Source: Gemmatimonadota bacterium (GTDB lineage: Bacteria > Gemmatimonadota > Gemmatimonadetes > Gemmatimonadales > GWC2-71-9). Taken from it: a stretch of DNA of 64,000 bases. Below the pieces are notes generated by a model. It was not told where the DNA came from. It searched no databases and saw nothing but the letters and a program-made list of their open reading frames with translations. The translations under genes were made by a program, and so were the position numbers. This document shows, piece by piece, positions 51,997-61,068 of this stretch. Every line of letters starts with the position of its first letter. Within the stretch, counting starts at the first letter, position 1. The stretch covers positions 248,001 through 312,000 of the forward strand of contig JADKJZ010000014.1 in the NCBI GenBank assembly GCA_016720805.1, given 5' to 3'.

Positions 51997-54648
51997 CTAT
52001 TCGGCACGCAGGACCTCGAGCGGCGGGCGCTCGAGTACATCGAGGGAATTCCAGAGCCCGACGAGTGTCGTCAGGCCGACCAACCCGGCTGCCAGGCCCA
52101 GCATCGGCCAGAGCGGCAGCGTGAAGCGCGATTCGAAGACGAAATGTGACAGGGCCCATCCGGCGCCCCCTGCCAGCACCGCGGCGACCGTCGCGGCGCC
52201 GAGGCCGAGCGCCGCATACTCCACGCTCAGGATCCTGAGCACCTGCCCGCGCGTGGCACCCAGCGTCCGGAGCAAGGTGCCCTCGCGCACGCGCTGCCAG
52301 CGCGAGGTGGCGATGGCGCCGACGAGCACCACGGTGCCGGTGGCCAGCGAGAAGAGCGCCATGAAGCGAATTGCCAGAATGATCCGGTCCACCACCGACT
52401 CCAGGGCGCGTTGCACTTCGCCCAAATCCACCGTCGTGACGTTCGGCGCCCGCTCGGCCAGTCGCCGCTGAATGCGGCCGCGGGCGGCGGCATCGGGGAC
52501 GCGTGCCAGCGTCGCCAGCGAATGTGGGGCGCGCTCCAGTGCGCCGGGGGCGAAGACGACGAAGAAATTGGGTTCGAAGCGGGCCCAGTTCACGGCGCGG
52601 AGCGAAGTCACCACGCTGTAGACCGGCACGCCCTGAACATCCCAGGTGATCCGGTCACCGAGCGTCACCCCCATTTCCTCGGCGAGGTCGCTTTCCATCG
52701 AGATGGCGACGGCGTTGCTGTCGGCCGTGCCGCGCTTGGTGGAATCGGTGCCAAACCAGCGCCCGGAGGTAACCCGCTCGGCGGGGCCCAGCACGGAACG
52801 ATACGTCGAGCGGTACTCTCGGCGAAATGCCCACGCTCCCCCGCCGGGCCCGCCCCGCCGCCCCCCCGGCCCGCGCCGCCCCTGTTCCCGGCTCTGGGCG
52901 GCAGTGTCGGCCGCGGCGCTGTCGGCTGGGACCCCCTCGGCACCCGCCAGGAGCGCGGTCACCGGCCTCCCCTTGACCGAGGTGATCCGCATCGGGACGA
53001 TCGGCTCGAAGCGGTCCCCCGGGAGCCCCTCCGATGCCAACGCCTGGTTCACCACGTCGCGCTGATCGGGTTGGATGTCGAAGAGGACCAGGTTGGGGCG
53101 TCCCGACTTGCCGCCGCCATCGAGCTTCAGGTCCTGCAGCAGGTTGTGCTGCGCGGTGAAGAGCGTCGTCAGGAGAAAGGCACCAAAGCCGAGGGCGAGC
53201 ACCACCGTGACCGTCTGGTTGGCCGGGCGGTGCAGGTTGGCCAACCCCTGTCGCCAGAGGTAGGGCCATGAGGCCGGCGTGAATCGGCGCGCGGCCCACA
53301 TCAGCCCAAGCGACGCCAGCCAGAGCACCAGAAGGGCGCCGCCGACGGCGGCGGCGAACCAGGCTCCCTGCGGCAAGGAGCCGACCTGCACGGCGGCGAG
53401 GCCGACGACGCTGGCCACGAGTGCCGCCCCGGCCAGTACCCGATAGAGGTCCCAGCGGATGCGGAGCGGCGTCACGTTGCGCCGAAGCGTCGCGAGTGGC
53501 GAGATCTCGCGGATCCCGAGCAGCGGCAGCAGGGCGAACACCGCCGAAGTCCAGACGCCGAGGCCCATGCCGATGGCGATGGCACGCGGCGACGGGAGGA
53601 CGCGGACGTCGACCGGGATGAAGTCGGCGAGCACGAGTGGCATCAGCTGTTGGAGCGCCACCCCGAAGAGCGCCCCGAGCGCGGAGCCGAGCAACCCCAT
53701 CCCGACCGCCTGCATCAGGTAGACGGCGAAGATCTGGCCCGAGGTGGCCCCGAGGCAGCGCAGCACCGCGATGCTGTCGAGGCGTTGCCGGATGAAGACG
53801 TGCACCGCGCTGGCGACGCCGAGTCCGCCGAGCAACAACGCGGCAAGCGCGACGAGCCCGAGGTAGTTGCCGAGTCGGGTGAGGGCGTTGGTGAGGTTGT
53901 CGCGATCATCCGCGACGGTGCGCACCCCGACGCGGTCCCCGCGCAACTGCGGGCGAGCCGCCTTGGCGATCGCCTGGGCGTCGCGGCCCGGTGCAAGCTG
54001 CACGAAGTCTTCGTGCTGGACGCGCGCGCCGAAGCCGAGCAGCTTGGTCGACGCCAGCTGCGACGTGGCAATGAAGACGCGCGCACCGAACGCCATCTGC
54101 AGTCCCACGTCACCGGGGACGTTCACGACCGTGCCGACGATGGGGAAGCGTCCTTCACCAACCGAGAGCGTATCGCCCACCTTGGCGCCGATGGCGGGCA
54201 AGAGCGAAGGATCGACCAGCGCGTCGCCGGCCTGCAGCCGCGGCCAACTGCCGGCGGGTGCGGTTTCGACGGCGCCGTAGAAGGGCCAGCCGGGATCGAC
54301 GGTGCGCAGCTGCACGAGGCGCGCGTTGCCGTTGCCGGGCAAGTACGCCATCGCGGCGAGCGAGACCGACCGCGCGACCTTGGTGCCCGGCAGGGTCGCG
54401 AGGGAATCGATCCACTTCGTTGCCGCAGGAATCTCGGCGAGCGGCTTGCGGCCCGTGAAGGCGAGGTCGGCCCCGAGCAGTGCCTGCGCCTGCTCGGCCA
54501 CCGACACGGTGAGGTTGTCGGTGAAGGAGTTGACCGCGACGAGGGCGCCCACCCCGGCCGTGACCGAGGCGGTGAGCAGGAGCAGGCGCTTGCGCGCCGC
54601 CCGCGCTTCGCGCGAGGCGAGGCGCAGCACGAAGCCGAGCGAGGTCAT
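51997..54648 (-). CDS. ybbP: YbbP-like FtsX-family ABC permease
   Basis: An 883-residue permease with about ten transmembrane segments: one N-terminal (LLLTASVTAGVGALVAVNSF), FtsX blocks (YLGLVALAALLLGGLGVASA and FMALFSLATGTVVLVGAIAT), and large periplasmic domains with a Gly/Arg-rich insert. It matches E. coli YbbP in length and layout. The ATPase gene overlaps it by 4 bp. The YbbAP complex is thought to move or release hydrophobic molecules at the inner membrane together with TesA. Confidence 0.88.
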   Translation of the reverse strand: MTSLGFVLRLASREARAARKRLLLLTASVTAGVGALVAVNSFTDNLTVSVAEQAQALLGADLAFTGRKPLAEIPAATKWIDSLATLPGTKVARSVSLAAMAYLPGNGNARLVQLRTVDPGWPFYGAVETAPAGSWPRLQAGDALVDPSLLPAIGAKVGDTLSVGEGRFPIVGTVVNVPGDVGLQMAFGARVFIATSQLASTKLLGFGARVQHEDFVQLAPGRDAQAIAKAARPQLRGDRVGVRTVADDRDNLTNALTRLGNYLGLVALAALLLGGLGVASAVHVFIRQRLDSIAVLRCLGATSGQIFAVYLMQAVGMGLLGSALGALFGVALQQLMPLVLADFIPVDVRVLPSPRAIAIGMGLGVWTSAVFALLPLLGIREISPLATLRRNVTPLRIRWDLYRVLAGAALVASVVGLAAVQVGSLPQGAWFAAAVGGALLVLWLASLGLMWAARRFTPASWPYLWRQGLANLHRPANQTVTVVLALGFGAFLLTTLFTAQHNLLQDLKLDGGGKSGRPNLVLFDIQPDQRDVVNQALASEGLPGDRFEPIVPMRITSVKGRPVTALLAGAEGVPADSAAADTAAQSREQGRRGPGGRRGGPGGGAWAFRREYRSTYRSVLGPAERVTSGRWFGTDSTKRGTADSNAVAISMESDLAEEMGVTLGDRITWDVQGVPVYSVVTSLRAVNWARFEPNFFVVFAPGALERAPHSLATLARVPDAAARGRIQRRLAERAPNVTTVDLGEVQRALESVVDRIILAIRFMALFSLATGTVVLVGAIATSRWQRVREGTLLRTLGATRGQVLRILSVEYAALGLGAATVAAVLAGGAGWALSHFVFESRFTLPLWPMLGLAAGLVGLTTLVGLWNSLDVLERPPLEVLRAE

Positions 54649-55314
54649 CGCGTGGTGTCCGAGACAATCGCGCCGTCGGCGAGGCGGATGGTCCGTCGGG
54701 CGAGGCCGGCCAGTTCGAGGTCGTGCGTCACCAGCACCAGCGTCGTGCCGAATTCGGCGTTGAGCGCCGTCATCAACTCGACCACGGTCGCTCCGTTCGC
54801 GGCGTCGAGATTGCCGGTCGGCTCATCGGCGAAGAGAATCTTCGGGCGGGTCGAGAAGGCCCGCGCCACGGCGACGCGCTGTTGCTCGCCGCCGGAGAGT
54901 TGTCCGGGGTAGTGATGCGCGCGCGCACCCAGCCCGACGCGCGCCAGCAGGGCATCGGCGCGGGCGACGGCGTCGTCGGCACCGGCGAGCTCGAGCGGCA
55001 CCTGCACATTCTCGCGGGCGGTGAGCGTTGGAATCAACTGGAAGGACTGGAAAATGAAGCCGACCTTCTCGCGGCGCAGCCGTGCGCGGGCATCTTCGTC
55101 GAGCGTCCCCAGATCCACGCCGTCGAGCAGCACGCGGCCACGCGACGGACGATCGAGCCCGGCGAGCAGGCCGAGCAGCGTGGTCTTGCCGCTGCCCGAG
55201 GGGCCGACGATGGCGAAAGTCGCCGGCATCGAGGTGGAAGTTGATATCCTTCAGGACATCGAGCGACTCGCCACCCGAGGGGTACTCGTGGCCGAGGGCT
55301 TCACAGGTCAGCAT
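54645..55314 (-). CDS. ybbA: YbbA/LolD-like ABC ATPase (frameshifted)
   Basis: The body has Walker A GPSGSGKTT, the Q-loop FIFQSFQLIPTLT, the signature LSGGEQQRVAVARAF and Walker B ILFADEPTGNLD. The first 25 residues (MLTCEALGHEYPSGGESLDV, then LKDINFHLDAGDF) are in another frame. Deleting one base at GACTTTCGCC near 55230-55236 restores DFAIVGPSG. The repaired protein is about 222 residues. The start ATG at 55314 overlaps the divergent tesA-like ATG at 55313 within CATG. Confidence 0.88.
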
Positions 55315-56062
55315 GAACGAACTCCGAAGGGGGCAAGGCCGGGTGCGGATAACGTCGACGTCTCTGGGCTGGTACCGGCTCTGGTGGCTGGCAGGTTCCC
55401 TCGCCGCATGCAGCGGAAGCGCCGCTGAACGCCCGGACTCCACAACCCCGAAGGATAGCGGCGTCGCCGTGGCCCCGTCGGCCCCCTCGCGGGCCACGGT
55501 GCTGCTGGTGGGCACCTCGCTCACGGCTGGCTACGGTCTGGACCCGTCGCAGGCGTGGGGCACGCTGCTGCAGGCCAGGGTGGATTCGGCCGGGCTCCCC
55601 TTTCACGTGGTCAACGCCGGCGTGAGCGGCGAAACGTCCGCAGGGGCGCTCCGCCGCACCGATTGGCTCTTCGGGCAGGGGCCGATCCGCGTCCTGGTGG
55701 TTGAGACTGGCGCCAATGACGGCCTCCGCGGGCAGCCGATCGATTCGCTCCGCTCCAACCTGGACCTCATCCTGACGCGGGCCGAGGCGCTGGTGCCAAG
55801 GCCGGTGCTGGTGGTCGCCGGGATGGAGGCACCGCCGAATCTGGGTCGCCGCTATGCCGACGACTTCCGCGCCGTCTTCCCGGCGGCAGCGAAGGCGCAC
55901 GGCGCGGTCTACCTCCCGTTCCTGCTCGATGGCGTCGCCGGGGTGGAGGCGCTCAACCAGCCCGATGGCATCCATCCCAATCCGCGGGGCTCCCGACGCG
56001 TCTTGGACAACGTCTGGAAGACGTTGGGCCCGATTCTCGACAGCCTGAGTCGCCAGCGCTGA
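55313..56062 (+). CDS. tesA: TesA-like SGNH lipase/thioesterase
   Basis: A 249-residue SGNH hydrolase. The N-terminus carries a lipobox-like LAGSLAACSGS. The nucleophile block is GTSLTAGYGLDPSQAWG (GDSL variant), the oxyanion blocks are NAGVSGET and ETGANDGLRG, and the catalytic Asp/His are in QPDGIHPNPRG. It matches the TesA/arylesterase group. Divergent from ybbA and ybbP, as in Escherichia coli. Confidence 0.9.
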   Translation: MNELRRGQGRVRITSTSLGWYRLWWLAGSLAACSGSAAERPDSTTPKDSGVAVAPSAPSRATVLLVGTSLTAGYGLDPSQAWGTLLQARVDSAGLPFHVVNAGVSGETSAGALRRTDWLFGQGPIRVLVVETGANDGLRGQPIDSLRSNLDLILTRAEALVPRPVLVVAGMEAPPNLGRRYADDFRAVFPAAAKAHGAVYLPFLLDGVAGVEALNQPDGIHPNPRGSRRVLDNVWKTLGPILDSLSRQR

Positions 56063-56063
56063 C

Positions 56064-56087
56064 AGCGGCCTCGCGCCGCAGGCCGCT
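56064..56087. terminator. candidate stem-loop between convergent genes
   Basis: AGCGGCCT and AGGCCGCT form a perfect 8-bp stem with an 8-nt loop between the tesA and MacB-like stops. There is no T-run on either side. Confidence 0.4.
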
Positions 56088-57318
56088 ACTCGTGCCGGAT
56101 GGCGTCGATCGGTGAGAGGCGCGCGGCACGGAGGGCCGGGTAGAGCCCGAATGTGAGTCCGACAAGGACGGCCGACCCGGCCGCGATCGTGAGGGTGCCG
56201 GCCGTGACGGCGGCGTGGATCTCCGCCTGAGTGCGGAGCCGCATGAACGCCGCGACCCCGAAGGCGACTGCCAGGCCGAGCGCGACGCCGGCGGTTGCTC
56301 CGGCCCCCGTGATCGCCACCGACTCCGCCAGGAACTGCACGACGATATCGCGACGCCTCGCCCCGGTGGCGCGCCGCACGCCGATTTCCCGCGTCCGCTC
56401 GAAGACCGAGGCGAGCATCACGTTCATGATGCCGATGCCGCCGACCAGCAGCGAGATGCCGGTGATCGACCCCATCAGAAGCTTGAACAGCAACATGCTT
56501 TGCTCCGCCTGCTTGAGTCGGTCGGCTCGATTGGCGAGCGTCAGGCGCTCCGCATCACCGGCGGGGAGCGCGCGCATCCAGGCGGTTGCCCGCGAGACGA
56601 CCTCGGCGGTGGATTCCAGGGTGGATCCCCCGAGCAGGAGCGAGGGAAGGACGCCGCGAAAGGGCTGTGCCACCAGTCCAGCGAAGCGTGTCCGCGGAAC
56701 CCACGCGATCATCTGGGGGCTGGCTGGCTTGGCCGTCACGCCGACAATCTCCACCGACGTCCCTTCCAGCGTGATCCGACGGCCCAGCGCACGCGCATAG
56801 TCCGTACTGCGGGTCAGCCGGCTCGCCAGGGCCATGCTGATCACCGCGACGGCGCTGCTGTCTCGGACCTCCTCGATTGACAGCCACCGTCCCGCCATGA
56901 GCGCGTTCTCCTCCACGACAGGCGGTCCGTCCTCGAGCGAAATCACTTCAGCGCCTCGCGCGGAGTCATCGGGAAAGCCTCCCAAGGTGGCACCGCCGGA
57001 GAACCGGAGCGTGGCCGAGCCGACGTCACCCAGTGCGGAGCGGAGCGTCGTCAAGTGGGTTTCGGTGAGCCGAAGGGTATCCGGACGGGGTAGCGTGAGA
57101 CCGTCGAGGTTGCGGTTGGTGAGTGAGGATATATGAACCAGCTGCAGGTCGGTCGTCTCCGCAATCTGCCGCCTGGCAAAGGCTTCCACGCCATCAGCGA
57201 TGGCAAGGACCGCGACCAAAGCCCCGGTGCCGACGATGACCCCTAAGGCAGCGAGGGCTGTCCGAAGGGGGTTGGCTGACAACGCGCGGGCGCCGATGAG
57301 AAGAGAGTGCCAAGGCAT
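56086..57318 (-). CDS. MacB/FtsX-like ABC permease
   Basis: A 410-residue protein with an N-terminal helix (LAALGVIVGTGALVAVLAIA), a periplasmic MacB domain, and three C-terminal helices with SLLVGGIGIMNVMLASVFER and REIGVRRATGARRRDIVVQF, the signature of MacB/LolC-type permeases. There is no ATPase gene next to it in the same direction; the nearest is ybbA. The substrate is unknown. Confidence 0.85.
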   Translation of the reverse strand: MPWHSLLIGARALSANPLRTALAALGVIVGTGALVAVLAIADGVEAFARRQIAETTDLQLVHISSLTNRNLDGLTLPRPDTLRLTETHLTTLRSALGDVGSATLRFSGGATLGGFPDDSARGAEVISLEDGPPVVEENALMAGRWLSIEEVRDSSAVAVISMALASRLTRSTDYARALGRRITLEGTSVEIVGVTAKPASPQMIAWVPRTRFAGLVAQPFRGVLPSLLLGGSTLESTAEVVSRATAWMRALPAGDAERLTLANRADRLKQAEQSMLLFKLLMGSITGISLLVGGIGIMNVMLASVFERTREIGVRRATGARRRDIVVQFLAESVAITGAGATAGVALGLAVAFGVAAFMRLRTQAEIHAAVTAGTLTIAAGSAVLVGLTFGLYPALRAARLSPIDAIRHE

Positions 57319-57450
57319 AGCCCCTTGAACGGGAAGTAGGTCGGATTGGTTTCACTTTGCACCGACCACCAGCGGTGTGACGGGAAACGCCGTCCGGCGA
57401 ATCCACCGCGTCGCTGGAGGAATCGAGTCGCACCCGGTAGCCTTCCTCCC

Positions 57451-58486
57451 ATGAGCTTCTTCGATACGAATCATCAACGTGCCGCCTGGCTGGTCGCCCT
57501 CCTCGGCATCGGCATCTTCATTGCCTCTCGTCCCGTACGCCTCGGGACTGCTGGGCGCCCCCATTCTCTATGTTGTCTTCAGCGGCGTGCACCAGTGGTT
57601 GGTGCCACGCGTGCGGAGTCGCGCCCTCGCGAGTTCGCTGGTGCTCGTGCTCGCGCTGATCGTCATTGTGGTGCCGTTGGTCTGGATGGTCTCGCTGCTG
57701 GTCGGGCAGGCACAGAGCGCGGTGCAGGGCGTCATCAACTCTCCCGTCCTCGATCGATTGTCGACCTTCGAGATCGCGGGGTATCCGGTCGGTCCCGACC
57801 TCAAGGCCGCCGGCGCGAAGGCGGCGACGTTCGTCGGCGGGGGCGCCATATCGTTCCTCGGCACGGCCACGCGCCTGACGCTGAATCTGCTCTTCACCTT
57901 CTTCGGGCTCTACTATCTGCTGCAGGATCCGAAGGGGGCGTGGCGCGGGTTGCGGCCGTACATCCCCTTCTCCGACGAGAACGTCGCGATCCTGCAGGAC
58001 CGCTTCGTGGCGGTGACGAAGAGCACCATCATCGGCACCGGCGTCTCCTCGGTGGCCCAAGGGGTGTTGATCGCGCTTGCCTTCACCGTCAGCGGACTGG
58101 GCAACGGCGTCTTCTGGGGCGTGGTGACCGTGGTCTTCTCGATCCTCCCTGTTGTCGGTGGCGGGCTGATCTGGGGTCCGGGCGCGCTGTACCTGTATAC
58201 CACCGGGCGGCCCGGCGCGGCGATCGGCCTGGTGCTCTTCGGCGCCGTCGTCGTCGGAAATATCGACAACCTGATCCGCCCGATGATCTCGAATCGCTAC
58301 GCGCAGATCCACCCGCTGATCACGCTGGTCGGTGCGATCGCCGGGGTGAGTTATATCGGGCTGCTCGGCTTGCTGGTCGGTCCGCTGGCGCTGTCGTATT
58401 TCTTCGAGCTGCTGACGATGTATCGGCGGGAGTATTTGAGGCCGGTGGCAGTGGCAGTGGCGGAGTCGGGAGTCGTTATTCGTTAG
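57451..58486 (+). CDS. AI-2E family transporter (frameshifted)
   Basis: The protein begins MSFFDTNHQRAAWLVALLGI, and after an indel near 57518-57524 continues in the +1 frame as LVPYASGLLGAPILYVVFSG. Deleting one T in GCCTCTCG fuses them. About seven to eight hydrophobic segments and the family blocks GTGVSSVAQGVLIALAFTVS and SNRYAQIHPLITLVGAIAGV identify the AI-2E/PerM exporter-like family. Substrates vary and are unproven here. The TAG stop lies in repeat H16. Confidence 0.85.
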
Positions 58487-58640
58487 GTCGTAAGTCGTAG
58501 GTCGTAGGTCGTAGGTCGCAGGTCCAGTAGTTCCGTCATCCCGAACGAAGTGAGGGACCTGCGTAGCCGCCATCACGCAGGTCCCTCGTATTGCTCTGGA
58601 TGACCTCCGACCTATGACCGATGACCTATGACCTACGACC
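58482..58640. repeat. heptad repeat locus H16 enclosing a second palindrome
   Basis: Left arm GTTAGGTC-type then GTAAGTC, GTAGGTC three times; right arm GACCTCC, GACCTAT, GACCGAT, GACCTAT, GACCTAC. Between them sits a separate stem-loop (58535-58604). The AI-2E-type stop codon is within the first units. Confidence 0.85.
58535..58604. repeat. nested palindromic repeat
   Basis: Outer stem GTCATCC/GGATGAC and inner 11-bp stem AGGGACCTGCG/CGCAGGTCCCT. It resembles a dispersed repeat often seen in GC-rich soil and freshwater bacteria. It occupies the core position of heptad locus H16. Confidence 0.7.
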
Positions 58641-58680
58641 ACAAAAGAGCGGCCCGGGTTTCCCCGGGCCGCTCTTTTGT
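58641..58680. terminator. bidirectional intrinsic terminator
   Basis: A perfect 18-bp stem (ACAAAAGAGCGGCCCGGG and complement) with a TTTC loop. The A-run on one side and T-run on the other let it end transcripts from both convergent genes. Confidence 0.92.
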
Positions 58681-58696
58681 TGGTCGTGCCTGGTGC

Positions 58697-59927
58697 CTAG
58701 TTGCCGCCCTTGATCTCGACTCGGCGGTTCAGGGCCCGGCCGGCCGCGGTCTTGTTGTCCGCGATCGGCTCTTCCTCGCCACGCCACTTGACCGCGATCC
58801 GGTCGGCAGCGACGCCCTGCGAGATGAGGTACTTCTTGACGGTCTCGGCACGCGCCTGCGACAGCTTCATGTTGTAGGCGTTGGTGCTGATCCAGTCGGT
58901 GTGGCCGACCACGTCGACGTTGACCTCAGCATGCTCCTTGAGGGTGGTCGCGACGGTGTTCAGCGTGTCCATGCCGCCCTTCGTCAGGTCCGAGCGATCG
59001 AACTTGAAGTGCACCGACTGCAGCGCGAACGCGTACGCCGGCTTGACCGGCGGGGCCGGCGGCGGCGGCGTCGGCGCGACGACCGGGGCCGGCGGCGGCG
59101 GAGCCGGCGCGCGGACGGTGACGTTCGCGGTCGACATCAGCTTGCCCTTCTTGCTGTACGCCATGACCTGCGCGGTGCCCTCGCCAGCGGCGGTGTACAT
59201 GCCGGTGAGCGAATCCACCTTGCCCGGGCCGCTGAGGCGATAGACCACGGCGTCCGGCTTGCCGCAGTAGGTCGCGTCGGCGGTGAACTGCTGCGAGCCG
59301 TTCGGCTGCAGCGTCGCGCTCATCGGCGTGATGCCGATCATGTCCTTGGCGTGATCGCAGCCACCGTTGCCGAACAACAGCGAGACGCCGGCCTGGTGAC
59401 CCAGGTAGGTGTTCGAGTTGTCACCGAAGCCGCTCGGGATGTAATCCGCGAGGGTCTCGAGGCGCAGGTTCAGCCAGCTGGTCGGCTTGACGCGGAGGCC
59501 GACGAGGCCGCCGACGCCGAAGTAGCTCGTCGATGCCCTTGGTGAGCTTGGTGTAGCTCGGGCCCGCGCCGACCATCAGCGAGAACAGGCCGCTGAGGGG
59601 GGCGTTGTAGACGAGGTGGGCATTGATCGGCGTGTGACGCAACGGACGCGAGATCGCGCCGATGGTCGACGGCACGTTCGCCTGATTGCCACGGAGGTCG
59701 GTCGGGTTCAACGACGCGGCCAGTTCAAGCGCGAGGTTGTTGCCGACGAAATAGCCGATCCGCCCGCCGCCGCCGATCCGATTGTCGTCGGGACCACGGA
59801 CCAAGTAGGCGTTGGTGTAATCGGTGTATCGACCGAAGCCGCCGATTTCAAAGGTTCCCTTCGACTGGGCGGCCAGCGGAGCCACCGCAAGCAGCGCGAT
59901 GGCCGCAACGTACCCTGTGAGACGCAT
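58697..59927 (-). CDS. OmpA-family outer-membrane protein (frameshifted)
   Basis: Signal peptide (MRLTGYVAAIALLAVAPLAA), an eight-strand-type barrel domain (GTFEIGGFGRYTDYTNAYLV), a bacterial Ig-like domain (GITPMSATLQPNGSQQFTAD), a Pro-rich linker, and a C-terminal OmpA peptidoglycan-binding domain (VHFKFDRSDLTKGG; VVGHTDWISTNAYN; RRVEIKGGN). The frame changes near 59522-59530; removing one base gives YFGVGGLVGLRVKPTSWLNL. The repaired protein is about 409 residues. GGAGG lies 7 bp upstream of the ATG at 59927. It anchors the outer membrane to the wall. Confidence 0.9.
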
Positions 59928-60245
59928 TTCCTTCCTCCTGGTTGACAACCTGCCACGGGGTGGACCCCACCCGGAAAACTTCGTAACTACTGACTCACCA
60001 ACGGTGTAGCACCTGCAGTATCCTGTACACTAACGAAACATCTGGTTCAGACTGGCGCAAGAGTGACGCCACCACTCGACACCCCCGCCAAGGGTGTAGA
60101 AATCTTGCTGGGACACCCTTTCCCGAGCCATGTGACCCCAGCCGATCAATAGAGATCCGGGACGATTCGCCACGAGTCCTGCAAGCTCCCGGGCCCCGGA
60201 CTACCTTTCGGACTCCCCTCACTCCGACTCTCCGGTTTCTCGCCG
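59928..60245. other. 318-bp divergent intergenic region
   Basis: This is the only gap longer than 300 bp. It holds the ribosome-binding site of the OmpA gene (GGAGG on the minus strand), a GGGGTGGACCCC palindrome in its probable leader (59957-59968), and an inverted repeat AAGGGTGT/ACACCCTT with a 15-nt spacer (60090-60120). No ORF with recognisable sequence and no RNA gene is visible. Promoters for both flanking genes are expected here but cannot be assigned with confidence. Confidence 0.4.
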
Positions 60246-60911
60246 ATGCCTGCCAGCTCCCTTGTTCGCCGAAGCCTGCTCCCGCTCCTTGCCATCCTTG
60301 CCATGCATCCCGCCCCGGTGGCCGCGCAATGGCGGGTCGAAGCCTGGTTTGGTGACGCTTGGAACGCGCGCGCGCCGATCACATTTACTCAAGACGGCCA
60401 ACCCGACATCAAGCTCACACCGAACTGGAGTACCCGGCCGTGGCGGCCGACCTGGTACTACTCCGGCCGGGTTGCCAAATGGTCAGACGATCGAGGGTGG
60501 GCCTTCCACTACATGCACCACAAGATCTACCTCGACAACCCCACGGCCGAGGTGGCCCAGTTCCGCATCACCAACGGCATTAACATGTTGCTGGTAGAGC
60601 GGTTATGGCGCACCAAGGGGTGGGAATTCGCCGTCGGCGCGGGCCCGACCCTGATCGTCCCGTTCAGCACGATCCGTGGCCGCACGTACGGTCGGTCCCA
60701 GGGGATCTGGGGCTCGCGGTATGATCTCGGGGCCGCCTCCCTCGAGGCCGGGGTGGCTCGGCGGCTCAAGCTGCTGCCCTATACCTACGGCTCGTTGACG
60801 GCCGCGGTCACCGCCACCACCATCAGCGCCAAGATCGCCGACGGTCGGGCCAAGACGATGAATTACGCCCTGCATTTGCAGTACGGCCTCTCGCTGCAGA
60901 GCAAGCCGTGA
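60246..60911 (+). CDS. hypothetical outer-membrane barrel-like protein
   Basis: A 221-residue protein with a signal peptide (SLLPLLAILAMHPAPVAAQ) and alternating aromatic/polar strands (WRVEAWFGDAWNARAPITFT; WAFHYMHHKIYLDN; AVGAGPTLIVPF) ending LHLQYGLSLQSKP. The pattern suggests a small beta barrel, with some resemblance to PagL-like acyloxyacyl hydrolase folds, but catalytic residues are not clear. Function is unknown. Confidence 0.55.
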   Translation: MPASSLVRRSLLPLLAILAMHPAPVAAQWRVEAWFGDAWNARAPITFTQDGQPDIKLTPNWSTRPWRPTWYYSGRVAKWSDDRGWAFHYMHHKIYLDNPTAEVAQFRITNGINMLLVERLWRTKGWEFAVGAGPTLIVPFSTIRGRTYGRSQGIWGSRYDLGAASLEAGVARRLKLLPYTYGSLTAAVTATTISAKIADGRAKTMNYALHLQYGLSLQSKP

Positions 60912-61068
60912 GGATTCCGGACGCGGTGTCCTGATCCGAGGACACCCTCGCCGCGCCACTGGCTTGCAAGGGATCTCGCAAGTGGTTGCAGGAAAATGAG
61001 TTGGCCGCTCCCTGTGGGGCGGCCTTTCCCTTGCTCCGGAGCAGGTGTCCCCTTCCGGAGCCGATTCG

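Noticed and set aside
49525..52149. An 874-codon open frame opposite the large metalloprotease
   Set aside because: Composition is that of an antisense shadow. The minus strand has a signal peptide and an intact HExxH site.
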